Shown: positions 1 through 6,941, counted from the first letter of the stretch. The stretch: DNA of 10,968 nt from an uncultured Bacillota bacterium (GCA_947383065.1 CANDCB010000010.1:1-10968); one strand, 5' to 3'. Notes: a model not told the origin generated them from the letters alone. Program-made: numbers and translations.

Positions 1-48
1 CCCCCCCACGACGTCACACTCTTTCCCTACACGACGCTCTTCCGATCT
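1..48. other. Sequencing adapter plus poly-C artefact at contig end
   Basis: Positions 16-48 match the 33-base Illumina TruSeq/universal read-1 adapter, ending in GCTCTTCCGATCT, and genomic sequence begins directly at 49. The eight bases before it (ACGACGTC, 8-15) sit where an i5 index would be. The seven Cs at 1-7 look like the reverse complement of a poly-G run from dark cycles in two-colour chemistry. The adapter match is recognised directly; the index and poly-G readings are inference. The base composition is also far more GC-rich than the rest of the window. This stretch should be trimmed. Confidence 0.97.
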
Positions 49-111
49 TACTATTTTATATAAAGACATATAATCAATACTTTTAGAATGTCCAATATAC
101 ACTTTCTTCAT
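49..111 (-). CDS. 5' fragment of an unidentified gene, truncated by the adapter
   Basis: An ATG at 111-109 follows a strong ribosome binding site (AAGGAG, 5-base spacing) and opens a frame that stays open for 21 codons until it meets the adapter at 48. The protein begins MKKVYIGHSKSIDY. It starts 27 bases after the stop of the GNAT gene upstream, in the same direction, so it is probably the next gene of the operon. The opening beta-strand followed by GHS resembles small cytosolic proteins of the nucleoside 2-deoxyribosyltransferase-like type, but 21 residues are too few to assign a family. The truncation is an assembly edge and not a biological break. Confidence 0.7.
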
Positions 112-138
112 AGCTTCTCCTTCTATAAATAAAAATTT

Positions 139-642
139 TTATATATCATAATGAAATTTCACTTGTACACTTCTTTTATTTATTTCATTTAATTCATCTA
201 TAAAAACTACCTTTCCACCCATTTTTTCATAAAACTTTCTTGACTCCAAATTATAAAAATTACAAGATATAAAAAACTTTTTTAAACCTTTTCTTTTTAA
301 ATTATCCTTTGCTAATTCTAAAGCCATCTTTCCTATCCCTTTTCTTTGATAATCTTTTAAAATATATAAAAGCCCTACTTCTCCTTCATAGTCTTCAAAT
401 TTTCGATAAGGCTCACCACAACTCATAAAACCAACAATCATATCATCAACAAAAATACTATATAAATCTACTTTATCATTTTCTAAAATCTTCATTAATA
501 CATGTTTTTCTTTTTCTTCATCAAACCTATCTATTTCTTCATCATTATAAACGCCTCGTAAATTAGTATTCCAAACATTCTTTTTTATCTTAACCAAAGT
601 ATCTAATTCACTTATTTCTGCTAGCTTAAATAAAACATTCAT
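139..642 (-). CDS. GNAT family N-acetyltransferase
   Basis: A 167-residue protein with the GNAT fold, which transfers an acetyl group from acetyl-CoA to an amine; the substrate is unknown. The acetyl-CoA pyrophosphate-binding loop is Q99-R-K-G-I-G104, following the beta4 strand GEVGLLYIL (about 87-95). Motif B is visible as NLESRKFYEKMGG (131-143). The ATG at 642 is chosen because AGGTG lies five bases upstream of it; an earlier in-frame TTG at 657 would place that binding site inside the gene. The AGGTG overlaps the TGA stop of the upstream DHH gene, leaving a 4-base gap and suggesting translational coupling. Family call is firm; substrate cannot be inferred. Confidence 0.9.
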   Translation of the reverse strand: MNVLFKLAEISELDTLVKIKKNVWNTNLRGVYNDEEIDRFDEEKEKHVLMKILENDKVDLYSIFVDDMIVGFMSCGEPYRKFEDYEGEVGLLYILKDYQRKGIGKMALELAKDNLKRKGLKKFFISCNFYNLESRKFYEKMGGKVVFIDELNEINKRSVQVKFHYDI

Positions 643-646
643 TATA

Positions 647-1582
647 TCACCTATCAAAAATTTCTAATACTTCCTTAAACTTTTCATTATTTTGCGGATT
701 ACTTGCCGCTGCTTTATGTCCTTTACCTCCAAAATAAACAGCAATCTTAGATACATCTATGTCTTTAACTGAACGATAAGAAACTGTTTCCGTATCAAGC
801 ATAATCATTCCTACTGCATCTATATTATTTACATTATCTTTAATAATAACCTCATTAATATCATTTCTATATTTATAATAACATTTAACATAACCAATCT
901 TATAAGTGAGACTATCTACTTCTAAAGTATATAATTTCATTCCATTTAAAATATCTTCTACATCTTTTTTTAACCTATAATTAAAATCTTCTATTATCTT
1001 TAATTCTTCATCATTAAAATTAATCCCCGAATCCATTTTAACAATTCTTACAATTCTTTTTATATATTCTTCAAAACCTAACACTTCAAAAATTATATGT
1101 AAATCTCTTGCTTTTAAATTATTATTTTTCTTCCACTCCCAAGTATCATATTGTCTAGTTAATTCAACTAATTCTTTTAAAGTCTCATTATCTTCTAAAA
1201 AGCCATTTGTAGTTAAATAATCATAAAACAAACTAGTTCCTGAAACTTTACCTTTTTCATTTTCTACAATAATATTAACAAAATCATATTTATCATTGCC
1301 TTCTTCAATTTCTGATTTATGATGATCAAGTATTATAAATTTATCTATTAATCTATAATCTTCACTTATCTCTTTTAATAAAGGCTCTTTAACACATATA
1401 TCAGTTACAAATATATAATCATAATTATAAATTGATCCATCTTTAATTTTCTCACTAACTTTATCATTAACTTCAAAAGTTTTAACAGTTACATAATCAA
1501 AATCTGAAAAAGCCTTATAAGCTAAAATAATACTTCCCATTCCATCAATATCTTGTTCATGTGTAAATAATAATACTTTCAT
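647..1582 (-). CDS. DHH family phosphoesterase
   Basis: A 311-residue cytosolic metal-dependent phosphoesterase of the DHH/DHHA1 superfamily (relatives of RecJ, NrnA and c-di-AMP phosphodiesterases). The N-terminal catalytic domain carries H8-x2-D11-x-D13-G, the D61 strand end (FVTDIC), and the signature D86-H-H-K-S. A probable fourth motif lies at YDTW (145-148). The C-terminal DHHA1 substrate-binding motif is degenerate: GGKGHKAAAS (285-294) instead of GGGHxxAAG. There is no membrane or CBS domain, so GdpP-type and poly(A) polymerase-linked forms are excluded. Whether it cleaves short oligonucleotides, cyclic dinucleotide products or other phosphodiesters is unknown. Its GGAGG binding site lies within the last codons of the upstream GNAT gene. 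Confidence 0.88.
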   Translation of the reverse strand: MKVLLFTHEQDIDGMGSIILAYKAFSDFDYVTVKTFEVNDKVSEKIKDGSIYNYDYIFVTDICVKEPLLKEISEDYRLIDKFIILDHHKSEIEEGNDKYDFVNIIVENEKGKVSGTSLFYDYLTTNGFLEDNETLKELVELTRQYDTWEWKKNNNLKARDLHIIFEVLGFEEYIKRIVRIVKMDSGINFNDEELKIIEDFNYRLKKDVEDILNGMKLYTLEVDSLTYKIGYVKCYYKYRNDINEVIIKDNVNNIDAVGMIMLDTETVSYRSVKDIDVSKIAVYFGGKGHKAAASNPQNNEKFKEVLEIFDR

Positions 1583-1585
1583 CTC

Positions 1586-2014
1586 TTAACCTCCATTTTT
1601 CATTAAAAACCTTGTTTCTGTCTTTAATACTACACAAAAGCCTAAACGCTTATACAATTTCAATGCTTTTTCATTATTTTTATAAACCCATAAATAAACA
1701 ACATTATGTCGTTTTAAAATATCTGAAATAATATCTGTTCCAATTCCCATATTACGATATTTTTCTTCTAAATAAATCTCGTCCAATAATTTACCGTCTT
1801 CATAATTACTAAGTAACAAACAACCAGCTTCTTGATTATCAACCATAATTATTTTATAATTTCCAATATTTTTAACAACATTATCTTTTACATAATCATT
1901 TATTTTTTTAATTTCTTCTGCCGATAAATTATAAGAGTATTCTAAAATTGTTGATAACTTATAATTTATTAACATATTTTTATCTTTTCTTATACTATTT
2001 CTTAACTTATACAT
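1586..2014 (-). CDS. GNAT family N-acetyltransferase (second copy type)
   Basis: A 142-residue GNAT protein. The beta4 strand LLDEIYLEEKY (77-87) leads to the acetyl-CoA loop R87-N-M-G-I-G92, and motif B reads NNEKALKLYKRLGF (113-126), with Y121 in the position often used as general acid. It is not a close duplicate of the GNAT at 139-642: the two differ in length and in almost all non-motif positions. The ATG at 2014 follows TGAGG, which overlaps the TGA stop of the preceding gene; its own stop is four bases from the DHH start. This places it inside a compact operon. Acetyl acceptor unknown. Confidence 0.88.
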   Translation of the reverse strand: MYKLRNSIRKDKNMLINYKLSTILEYSYNLSAEEIKKINDYVKDNVVKNIGNYKIIMVDNQEAGCLLLSNYEDGKLLDEIYLEEKYRNMGIGTDIISDILKRHNVVYLWVYKNNEKALKLYKRLGFCVVLKTETRFLMKNGG

Positions 2015-2020
2015 ATTACC

Positions 2021-2365
2021 TCATTTTATCTTTAAAATTGGCTTCCACTCCTCACCAATTTTACCAATCACAAAACCACAATATACTTCATAATCAACTA
2101 AACCATTTTCTTTAGCTATTATATCACATGTATCAAGAGCGACCTCAATAACTTTATCATTAGTTTCAAAATCCCCTTGATAATAATAAATTCCCCCATC
2201 ACGGATAAATCCTCTAACTAAACTATCAAACTTAGATTTAGAAATACCTAATTGTTCTGCCCACTCTCTATGTGACATTTTAGAATACTTTAAATACAAA
2301 ATATTGCCATCAACAATCATAAAAGCAATTCTTTTTTTATGCAATTCTTCCTCTAATAAAGTCAT
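2021..2365 (-). CDS. Small hypothetical protein, family not identified
   Basis: A 114-residue soluble protein with no signal peptide or membrane segment. Visible features are an N-terminal strand pair (AFMIVDGNILYLKYS, 14-28), a short segment SHREWAEQLGISKSKFDSLVRG (31-52) that could be a helix-turn-helix-like pair, and a glycine/tyrosine-rich RDGGIYYYQG (55-64). The C-terminus is strand-rich, VYCGFVIGKIGEEWKP. Similar short proteins are, from memory, common hypotheticals in clostridia; no function is known to me. GAAGGTGG just upstream of the ATG is a very strong ribosome binding site. The gene lies 16 bases downstream of the broken DUF1848 gene and overlaps the next binding site. Confidence 0.75.
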   Translation of the reverse strand: MTLLEEELHKKRIAFMIVDGNILYLKYSKMSHREWAEQLGISKSKFDSLVRGFIRDGGIYYYQGDFETNDKVIEVALDTCDIIAKENGLVDYEVYCGFVIGKIGEEWKPILKIK

Positions 2366-2381
2366 ATAACCACCTTCTATA

Positions 2382-3269
2382 TTATTTAATTCTTCTCTTT
2401 ACGATATCATCTTTTTCTATCTGTCCAACTAACAAACTAGAATTAACATCATGTAATTTATAATTTTGCCAAACATTTTTTTCATCATAGTTAGCATAAC
2501 AATATTTACATAAATGTCTACAAGAATTATACATCCCGATATCAACCATTTGTACACAATTACATTTTCTTTCTTTTCGTGCTGTCCAATTTTTATAAGT
2601 TTTACCTGTTAATTTATAAGCCATTTCATGTGAAATACACTCACCTTTAATAAAACCATATTCTACTAAATCCACATCTTCAAAACAAGTCTGAACTGTC
2701 ATCCCATGTAATGAAGCACTTTGACTAAAAGATTTCCCAATACTAGCTAAATCTCTATTTGAAAACTTTTTAACTCTTAAAACATTCATATTATTTCTAA
2801 CATTTTTATAATCATCAATAAAAGAAACAATTATTTTTTTCACATAACCATCTAATAAAGATACCATCTTTAAAAATGCCTTCTCATTCTATTCTAAAGT
2901 ATACTTTTCATTTATAAAAATAGGATCATACCTAATATACAAATTATCTATACCAACAATTGAAGACAACTTTTTTATAGCTTCTACAATTAAACTTTTA
3001 TCTGGTACTAAAGGTTCAATATCCTTTTTATATGGAGTTAATGTAACTTGAAAAATAATTGGTTTTTTTATCTCTTTTAACTTATCTAAAATAGGTATAG
3101 GATTTTTTGTACAAAATAGTATTGCATCTACATCATCAAAATATATTCTACTAACTAATTTAAGATTAAAAGGATTTCTTACATCCACAAATCCTTCATG
3201 ATATCTTTTCATAAACCAATCTGTATAAAAAGCCACAATATCAGTTCTTCCACTAACATTAAGAATCAT
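2382..3269 (-). pseudogene. DUF1848 family protein, interrupted by in-frame TAG
   Basis: Two adjacent pieces in one frame make a full-length DUF1848 protein of about 295 codons. The N-terminal part (3269-2892) begins MILNVSGRTDIVAFY and holds the family motifs SGRTDI, VRNPFN, LFCTKNP and IRYDPIFINEKYT. A TAG stop lies at 2891-2889; after seven further codons the frame continues in register (AFLKMVSLL...). The C-terminal part carries the cysteine cluster C-x-C-x11-C-x3-C-x2-C-Y-A-N, the likely iron-sulfur site. In relatives I recall, Tyr occupies the TAG position (EKYTxEYH), one base away from TAG. TAG is a genuine stop for six other genes here, so recoding is unlikely. Reinitiation at the ATG at 2867 is possible (AAGG 11 bases upstream) but would give two half proteins. 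DUF1848 has no established function. Confidence 0.85.
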
Positions 3270-3287
3270 AATCCACTTCCTCTTAAT

Positions 3288-3326
3288 AAAAAAGAAAGAC
3301 TTATCTATTCTTTCCCTTTAGTCTTT
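3288..3326 (-). terminator. Possible weak intrinsic terminator after the thioredoxin-like gene
   Basis: Read on the minus strand, AAAGACT (3326-3320) can pair with AGTCTTT (3301-3295), giving 7 bp with an 18-base loop, and a T6 run follows at 3293-3288. The stem overlaps the stop codon of the thioredoxin-like gene. The low stability and long loop make it at best a partial terminator, so some read-through into the DUF1848 gene is expected. Confidence 0.35.
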
Positions 3327-4048
3327 ACTTTTGAATTTATTGATAACTTTTCTTCTAATTCTTCAATATAATCCATTAATTCATTATGTTTATTAGTTAC
3401 TACTGAAAGAATTATTACTACTCCTAAAGTAACAAATATTAAATTACATAAAATTATTAATAACATTGATGAAGTATTACTACCACTTGTACTATAAGCA
3501 TTCCCATTTCCAGTACTATTATCACCAGTTTGATTATTACCATTATTCTGTGGTGGATTCTTTAATAATTCTTCAAATACATCATATCTATTCTTATTTT
3601 TATATTCCTTTTCAATAGCTTGCTTTATTTGATTATCATAATCTTTATTATATCCTGGTATTACTGTATTACCTATTACAATAAAAGGTACTCCATCAAC
3701 TGTGGTATTAAGTACTGAAGCAACATCATTCATTAAATTAACATTATCTTGATCGTACCATACTTCAAAAGATACAACTTTAAAATACTTTCCATATTCT
3801 CCAATTATACTATTTAAAAAAGTTAAAAAATTTCTACAAAAACCACATCCATTACCCCTAAAAAGATAAATAACTACTTGATCATCAGTTTCTTTATATT
3901 TTGAAAAATCATGACTTATCTTTTCCTGCGTTAACGCCTCATCCAAATTCATTGTTTTATAAGAAGAAAATTCTTCTGGTAATGCCATTACTTTAAATGG
4001 TAATAAAAAAATTATACTTAATAATAATGACCAAAAAATCTTTTTCAT
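3305..4048 (-). CDS. Membrane-anchored thioredoxin-fold oxidoreductase, CGFC motif
   Basis: A 247-residue protein likely acting outside the membrane. Residues 1-22 form a signal peptide (MKKIFWSLLLSIIFLLPFKV) with a possible cleavage after MA. The thioredoxin domain (about 40-150) holds the redox motif C68-G-F-C71 and the cis-Pro loop VDGVPF (P121), so thiol-disulfide exchange is likely. A low-complexity Asn/Ser/Gly linker (165-194) leads to one membrane helix (195-217) and a charged C-terminal tail with a short predicted coiled coil (YIEELEEKL) that would sit in the cytoplasm. GGGAGTG precedes the ATG and a strong promoter lies just upstream. The partner is unknown. A thioredoxin domain followed by a C-terminal anchor and intracellular tail is less usual than an N-terminal anchor. 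Confidence 0.85.
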   Translation of the reverse strand: MKKIFWSLLLSIIFLLPFKVMALPEEFSSYKTMNLDEALTQEKISHDFSKYKETDDQVVIYLFRGNGCGFCRNFLTFLNSIIGEYGKYFKVVSFEVWYDQDNVNLMNDVASVLNTTVDGVPFIVIGNTVIPGYNKDYDNQIKQAIEKEYKNKNRYDVFEELLKNPPQNNGNNQTGDNSTGNGNAYSTSGSNTSSMLLIILCNLIFVTLGVVIILSVVTNKHNELMDYIEELEEKLSINSKVKTKGKE

Positions 4049-4067
4049 ACAATCACTCCCTACTAAA

Positions 4068-4096
4068 ATTATAAACTTTAATTCTTAAAATCACAA
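4068..4096 (-). promoter_or_regulatory. SigA-type promoter for the thioredoxin-like gene
   Basis: On the minus strand TTGTGA (4096-4091) and TATAAT (4073-4068) are separated by 17 bases, a near-consensus vegetative promoter. Transcription would start about 4061, 13 bases before the ATG and just upstream of or at the GGGAGTG binding site. This gives the downstream genes a start independent of the HAD-CYTH pair. Confidence 0.7.
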
Positions 4097-4111
4097 CCTT
4101 TATAAAAAGTT

Positions 4112-4591
4112 TTATCTTAAATATTCCTTTAAAAATTCATTTATATCTTCTACTTGTGCTAAATTTTTATTTTTATAATTATCATCATATGTTACTTCTT
4201 TAGAAAACCATGATGGAACATCAAACTTCTTAGCTTCAATTAAACTATTAAATTCCATCTCCACAACATTTAACCCATTAAAACCATCACTATAAATATC
4301 TAATTCAGCAATTTTTCCATCCTTTAATTCTATTTCATACCTAACTTTTTTTATAATTTTTCCTTTAATCAAAGGCTTTAATATATCAAAAGTCTTTTTA
4401 TTTATAATAGTTTCTTTCTCATCTCTTATTTGTTTGCCATCACTTTTCTTTGTTAAATAATACTTATTATCTTTTTTTCTAATTCTAACTTCTGGATTAA
4501 AACTAATATACCCCTGCTCTATTAAACTACTTTTAACATTATCTAACAAAGGAATTTCTCTAACTAAAAACTTTCTTTCATTTTCAAGCAT
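4112..4591 (-). CDS. CYTH domain protein, likely inorganic triphosphatase
   Basis: A 159-residue single-domain CYTH (triphosphate tunnel metalloenzyme) protein of typical minimal length. The hallmark E3-x-E5-x-K7 is at the N-terminus (ENERKFLV). Basic tunnel residues follow in EVRIRKK (34-40) and KKVRYE (81-86), and acidic metal-binding residues in ELDIY (96-100) and VEMEF (110-114); VTYDD (133-137) is also typical. Small bacterial members usually hydrolyse tripolyphosphate or nucleoside triphosphates; adenylate cyclase activity occurs in some relatives but cannot be told from sequence. Its ATG overlaps the last 8 bases of the HAD gene, so the two are translationally coupled and may act on related phosphate compounds. 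Confidence 0.87.
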   Translation of the reverse strand: MLENERKFLVREIPLLDNVKSSLIEQGYISFNPEVRIRKKDNKYYLTKKSDGKQIRDEKETIINKKTFDILKPLIKGKIIKKVRYEIELKDGKIAELDIYSDGFNGLNVVEMEFNSLIEAKKFDVPSWFSKEVTYDDNYKNKNLAQVEDINEFLKEYLR

Positions 4592-5303
4592 TTTTCTTTT
4601 CCTTCATCCATAAATTATTTATATAATTATAAAGTAATCCTCCTAAACTATAATCTGCTTCTGTACAAAAATCAATTATACCTAAATTACTTAATTTTTC
4701 AAAAACATCACTTTTCATTCCTTTTTCACATACTAATATAGATTTCCCCCCATTTTCATGTACAAACTTAAAAGCATCCATATCAGTAAGACCATCACCA
4801 ATATAAATAACTTCTCCTAGTTCTTGACCTGTATTATTAATTATTTGCTTTATTGCTTCAATCTTTTTACTATTATCCATTAAATATTTTAAATTACCAT
4901 ATTCTAATTTATCATTATCAAAAGTTGTCCCTAAAACACCATCCAAATATCTAGCAATAATAGTTTCTTCAACATAGTCTTTAAATCCTGAAGTTACAAC
5001 ATAATGTCTTATTCCTTTACTTTTATAATTCATTTCTTCAAAATATTCTAAAATTCCTTTATTAAATTTTGTTTCCTTAACTCCAATACACATAGTTTCT
5101 TTATTAAAAGGAAAACCATTTGTTTTAATTATCTCTCTAACTACTGAAAAATAAGCTTCATATAAACCTGAACCAGTTTCTCCTATATTCTTTAATACTA
5201 AAGGCATAATACTATCTCCATCATATCCACACCTTCTTAATACTTCATATTTAGGTAAAGCATAAGGAGTTAATGTTCCATCAAAATCATATATAACTAT
5301 CAT
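4584..5303 (-). CDS. HAD superfamily phosphatase (phosphoserine phosphatase-like)
   Basis: A 239-residue cytosolic HAD hydrolase. Motif I is D6-F-D8-G-T-L, motif II is V-T104-S-G, the motif III Lys is K146 or K147, and motif IV is I-G-D170-G-L-T-D174. The helical cap between motifs I and II (about 15-90) resembles the C1 cap of SerB/MtnX-type phosphatases; the substrate is not evident. The start at 5303 is preferred because GGAGGTG lies directly upstream; a further ATG at 5318 would put that site inside the coding region and add MRRWK before an otherwise canonical first strand. It opens the left operon and overlaps the CYTH gene. Confidence 0.88.
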   Translation of the reverse strand: MIVIYDFDGTLTPYALPKYEVLRRCGYDGDSIMPLVLKNIGETGSGLYEAYFSVVREIIKTNGFPFNKETMCIGVKETKFNKGILEYFEEMNYKSKGIRHYVVTSGFKDYVEETIIARYLDGVLGTTFDNDKLEYGNLKYLMDNSKKIEAIKQIINNTGQELGEVIYIGDGLTDMDAFKFVHENGGKSILVCEKGMKSDVFEKLSNLGIIDFCTEADYSLGGLLYNYINNLWMKEKKNA

Positions 5304-5331
5304 TTTCCACCTCCGCATAAATATTAAACCA

Positions 5332-5360
5332 ATTATATCAAAGATTACCTTAAAAGATAA
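5332..5360 (-). promoter_or_regulatory. Extended -10 promoter for the HAD-CYTH operon
   Basis: On the minus strand a perfect TATAAT (5337-5332) is preceded by TGA, an extended -10 element. The -35 at 17 bases is poor (TTATCT, 5360-5355). The predicted start is about 5325, giving a leader of roughly 20 bases before the ATG at 5303. Confidence 0.6.
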
Positions 5361-5389
5361 TTGTTTACATCAAAATAATATGATATATT
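5361..5389 (+). promoter_or_regulatory. Promoter for the PH-domain gene
   Basis: TTGTTT (5361-5366), a 17-base spacer and TATATT (5384-5389), with TG one base before the -10 (TGATATATT). The predicted start is near 5396, and GAGAGTGG precedes the ATG at 5412. The promoter is back to back with that of the HAD operon. Confidence 0.6.
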
Positions 5390-5411
5390 TATTTAAAGAG
5401 AGTGGTAAATT

Positions 5412-5855
5412 ATGTTTTATGTTAAATACAAAGAAGTAACAAGAAGTTTTAATTTTTCAAATGTTTTAAATAAAGAAGATCTTCCCGGTTATATAAAACA
5501 TTATATATTAGAAGATGAAAAAATTTTAGTCTCATATAAGACATCTAGAGATCATGGAGTTTTCACAGATAAAAAAATAATTTTATTTGATAATTATAGT
5601 AAATTTGGTGTTAGAAAACAAATATATTCAATACCATATAGTTCCATTTCAACTATCAGTGTTACATTTGAAAGTACAACTGCCGAAATATATTTATATT
5701 TAAATTCAGGATACCCTATGAAACTAAAATTTGTTAATGTTGTAGCTGCTGATAAAGTTCGCCTTCGTGTTTTATATACTTGTATAAATCGTATAATTAA
5801 TAATCAAAAACCAGGCGATAAAGATTTAAAAAGACTTTTGAATAATGACTTCTAA
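5412..5855 (+). CDS. Bacterial PH domain-containing protein
   Basis: A 147-residue protein with no signal peptide or membrane segment. Residues about 33-110 have the alternating strands of bacterial PH domains: ILEDEKILVSYKT, then HGVFTDKKIILFD, YSIPYSSISTISV, AEIYLYL and PMKLKFVN, with the typical FTDKKIILFD and IPYSSIS signatures. A C-terminal helix (113-132) and a short basic tail follow. Bacterial PH proteins of this type are widespread and mostly without assigned function; some are stress-related or membrane-associated. It stands alone between a divergent operon and a convergent gene, with its own promoter and terminator. Confidence 0.8.
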   Translation: MFYVKYKEVTRSFNFSNVLNKEDLPGYIKHYILEDEKILVSYKTSRDHGVFTDKKIILFDNYSKFGVRKQIYSIPYSSISTISVTFESTTAEIYLYLNSGYPMKLKFVNVVAADKVRLRVLYTCINRIINNQKPGDKDLKRLLNNDF

Positions 5856-5872
5856 AATTAAATAAGTATATT

Positions 5873-5903
5873 AAAAGACATATTTTCTAATATGCCTTTT
5901 TTT
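5873..5903 (+). terminator. Intrinsic terminator, shared by convergent genes
   Basis: AAAAGACATATT (5873-5884) pairs with AATATGCCTTTT (5889-5900) around a TTCT loop, with a single A/C mismatch, and a T7 run spans 5897-5903. It ends the PH-domain transcript. On the minus strand the stem is the same but the following T run is shorter (TCTTTTAAT), so it may also terminate the cysteine synthase transcript less efficiently. Confidence 0.85.
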
Positions 5904-5909
5904 AATTAA

Positions 5910-6869
5910 CTATACATTATTAAATTCTAAAAATTCAATGTTATTAGATATTAACGTTTTATCATTATTTTTTTGTTTACTTAAATCAGTCGTCAAATAT
6001 TTTTTAAAATCATCAGCAAAGACAGTTACAATATTTTCATTATCATTAGTCATTTTAATTGCGGCCAATAAATTAGCTCCACTAGATATTCCAACACCTA
6101 GTCCTAATTCTAAAGCTAACCTTCTTGCCATATTAATTGCATCTTCATCATCTACTGTAATAACATCATCAACTATATTCTCATCAAAAATACTCGGAAT
6201 AAAATCATCACCAATACCTTCAATGCGATGTTTTCCACTAGTTACTCCCTTCGAAATAAGAGGCAACTGTGCAGGTTCTAAAGCCACAATTCGTGCCTTA
6301 GGATTGCTTTTTTTAATTCTTTTAGCAATCCCCATTAATGTCCCACCAGTTCCAACTCCACTGACAAAGCCATCTATTTCATCTATTTTATTAACTATTT
6401 CTAATCCTGTAGTTAAATAATGAGCTAAAACATTTTTTTCATTATCAAACTGATTAGGTCTAAAACCATTAATTTCTAAAGCTAACTTATCAGCTCTTTT
6501 TATTGCTTCTTTAAACCCTCCATCTTCCTTAGAAACCAAATGAACTTTAGCACCATATAACTCCATTATTAATATTCTTTCTTTACTTACCCAATCAGGC
6601 ATAAAAATATGTACAGGATGCTTATAAAAAGCTCCTAAGCTAGCAAAAGAAATACCTGTATTTCCACTAGTGGCTTCTATTATAGGCATTCCTTCCTGCA
6701 AAGTTCCTTCATTTTTAGCCTGCTTAATTATATAATAAGCTAACCTATCTTTAATACTTCCTGTATAATTATAATATTCTAGTTTAGCATAAACATTAAT
6801 TATCTTTTCTCCATATTTTATTTTTATCTTAATCATTGGGGTATTCCCAATTAATTTATCTATTTCCAT
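5910..6869 (-). CDS. Cysteine synthase family protein (O-acetylserine sulfhydrylase-type, PLP-dependent)
   Basis: A 319-residue fold-type II PLP enzyme of the cysteine synthase/cystathionine beta-synthase family. The PLP lysine is K40 in TGSIKDR, the substrate loop is T67-S-G-N-T-G72, the phosphate loop is G173-T-G-G-T177, and S263 in GISSGAN is the pyridine-nitrogen ligand. The expected reaction is O-acetylserine plus sulfide to cysteine; related enzymes use O-phosphoserine or homocysteine, and the motif before K40 (YNYTGSIKD instead of NPGGSVKD) marks a divergent subgroup. About 25 polar residues extend past the usual C-terminus (295-319). AAGGAAGGA precedes the ATG. The upstream gap holds a tri-cysteine leader peptide and attenuator, which independently supports a role in cysteine synthesis. 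It is monocistronic downstream, ending in TAG beside a terminator. Confidence 0.9.
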   Translation of the reverse strand: MEIDKLIGNTPMIKIKIKYGEKIINVYAKLEYYNYTGSIKDRLAYYIIKQAKNEGTLQEGMPIIEATSGNTGISFASLGAFYKHPVHIFMPDWVSKERILIMELYGAKVHLVSKEDGGFKEAIKRADKLALEINGFRPNQFDNEKNVLAHYLTTGLEIVNKIDEIDGFVSGVGTGGTLMGIAKRIKKSNPKARIVALEPAQLPLISKGVTSGKHRIEGIGDDFIPSIFDENIVDDVITVDDEDAINMARRLALELGLGVGISSGANLLAAIKMTNDNENIVTVFADDFKKYLTTDLSKQKNNDKTLISNNIEFLEFNNV

Positions 6870-6905
6870 GTTAATCCTTCCTTCTCTTTATTATATGAAA
6901 AAGAA
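6870..6905 (-). promoter_or_regulatory. Hairpin masking the cysteine synthase ribosome binding site
   Basis: Read on the minus strand, TTCTTTTTC (6905-6897) pairs over its whole length with GAGAAGGAA (6886-6878), with two G-U pairs and a 10-base loop. The 3' arm contains one of two overlapping AAGGA sites used by the cysteine synthase gene and part of the other. The 5' arm starts immediately after the stop of a short ORF ending in Cys, so a ribosome there would open the hairpin. Pyrimidine tracts pair with binding sites easily in AT-rich DNA, so chance is a real alternative. A TATAAT (6895-6890) in the loop could instead be a promoter -10, though no fitting -35 is seen. Confidence 0.4.
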
Positions 6906-6941
6906 TCAACATCGTATTGTATTTACCACTTTAATAAACAT
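6906..6941 (-). CDS. Possible second leader peptide, MFIKVVNTIRC
   Basis: An 11-codon ORF with an ideal AGGAGG six bases before its ATG. Its last codon is Cys (TGT), followed directly by TGA. The AGGAGG is also the 3' arm of the attenuator terminator, so the site is available only when the terminator does not form or after read-through. The stop lies 36 bases before the cysteine synthase ATG and abuts the hairpin that covers that gene's binding site. The alternative is that AGGAGG plus T6 are terminator parts only and the ORF is fortuitous. Confidence 0.4.
   Translation of the reverse strand: MFIKVVNTIRC

Noticed and set aside
642..657. Earlier TTG start for the first GNAT gene and earlier ATG (5318) for the HAD gene
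   Set aside because: In both cases a strong ribosome binding site lies between the earlier codon and the next ATG, so the downstream ATG is the likely start.
2889..2891. TAG read as a sense codon (pyrrolysine or amber recoding)
   Set aside because: TAG terminates the thioredoxin-like, cysteine synthase, NUDIX, helix-hairpin-helix, nuclease-like and RsgI-like genes in sensible places, so it acts as a normal stop here.
4084..4111. Small inverted repeat AACTTTTTATAAAGGTT between the CYTH and thioredoxin-like genes as a terminator
   Set aside because: The stem is about 6 bp with a G-U pair and is not followed by a T tract on the minus strand; the adjacent promoter is the better-supported element.
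5938..6420. 160-codon open frame on the plus strand opposite the cysteine synthase gene
   Set aside because: It is antisense to a well-supported enzyme, has no ribosome binding site or recognisable family, and its composition follows the opposite strand's codons.
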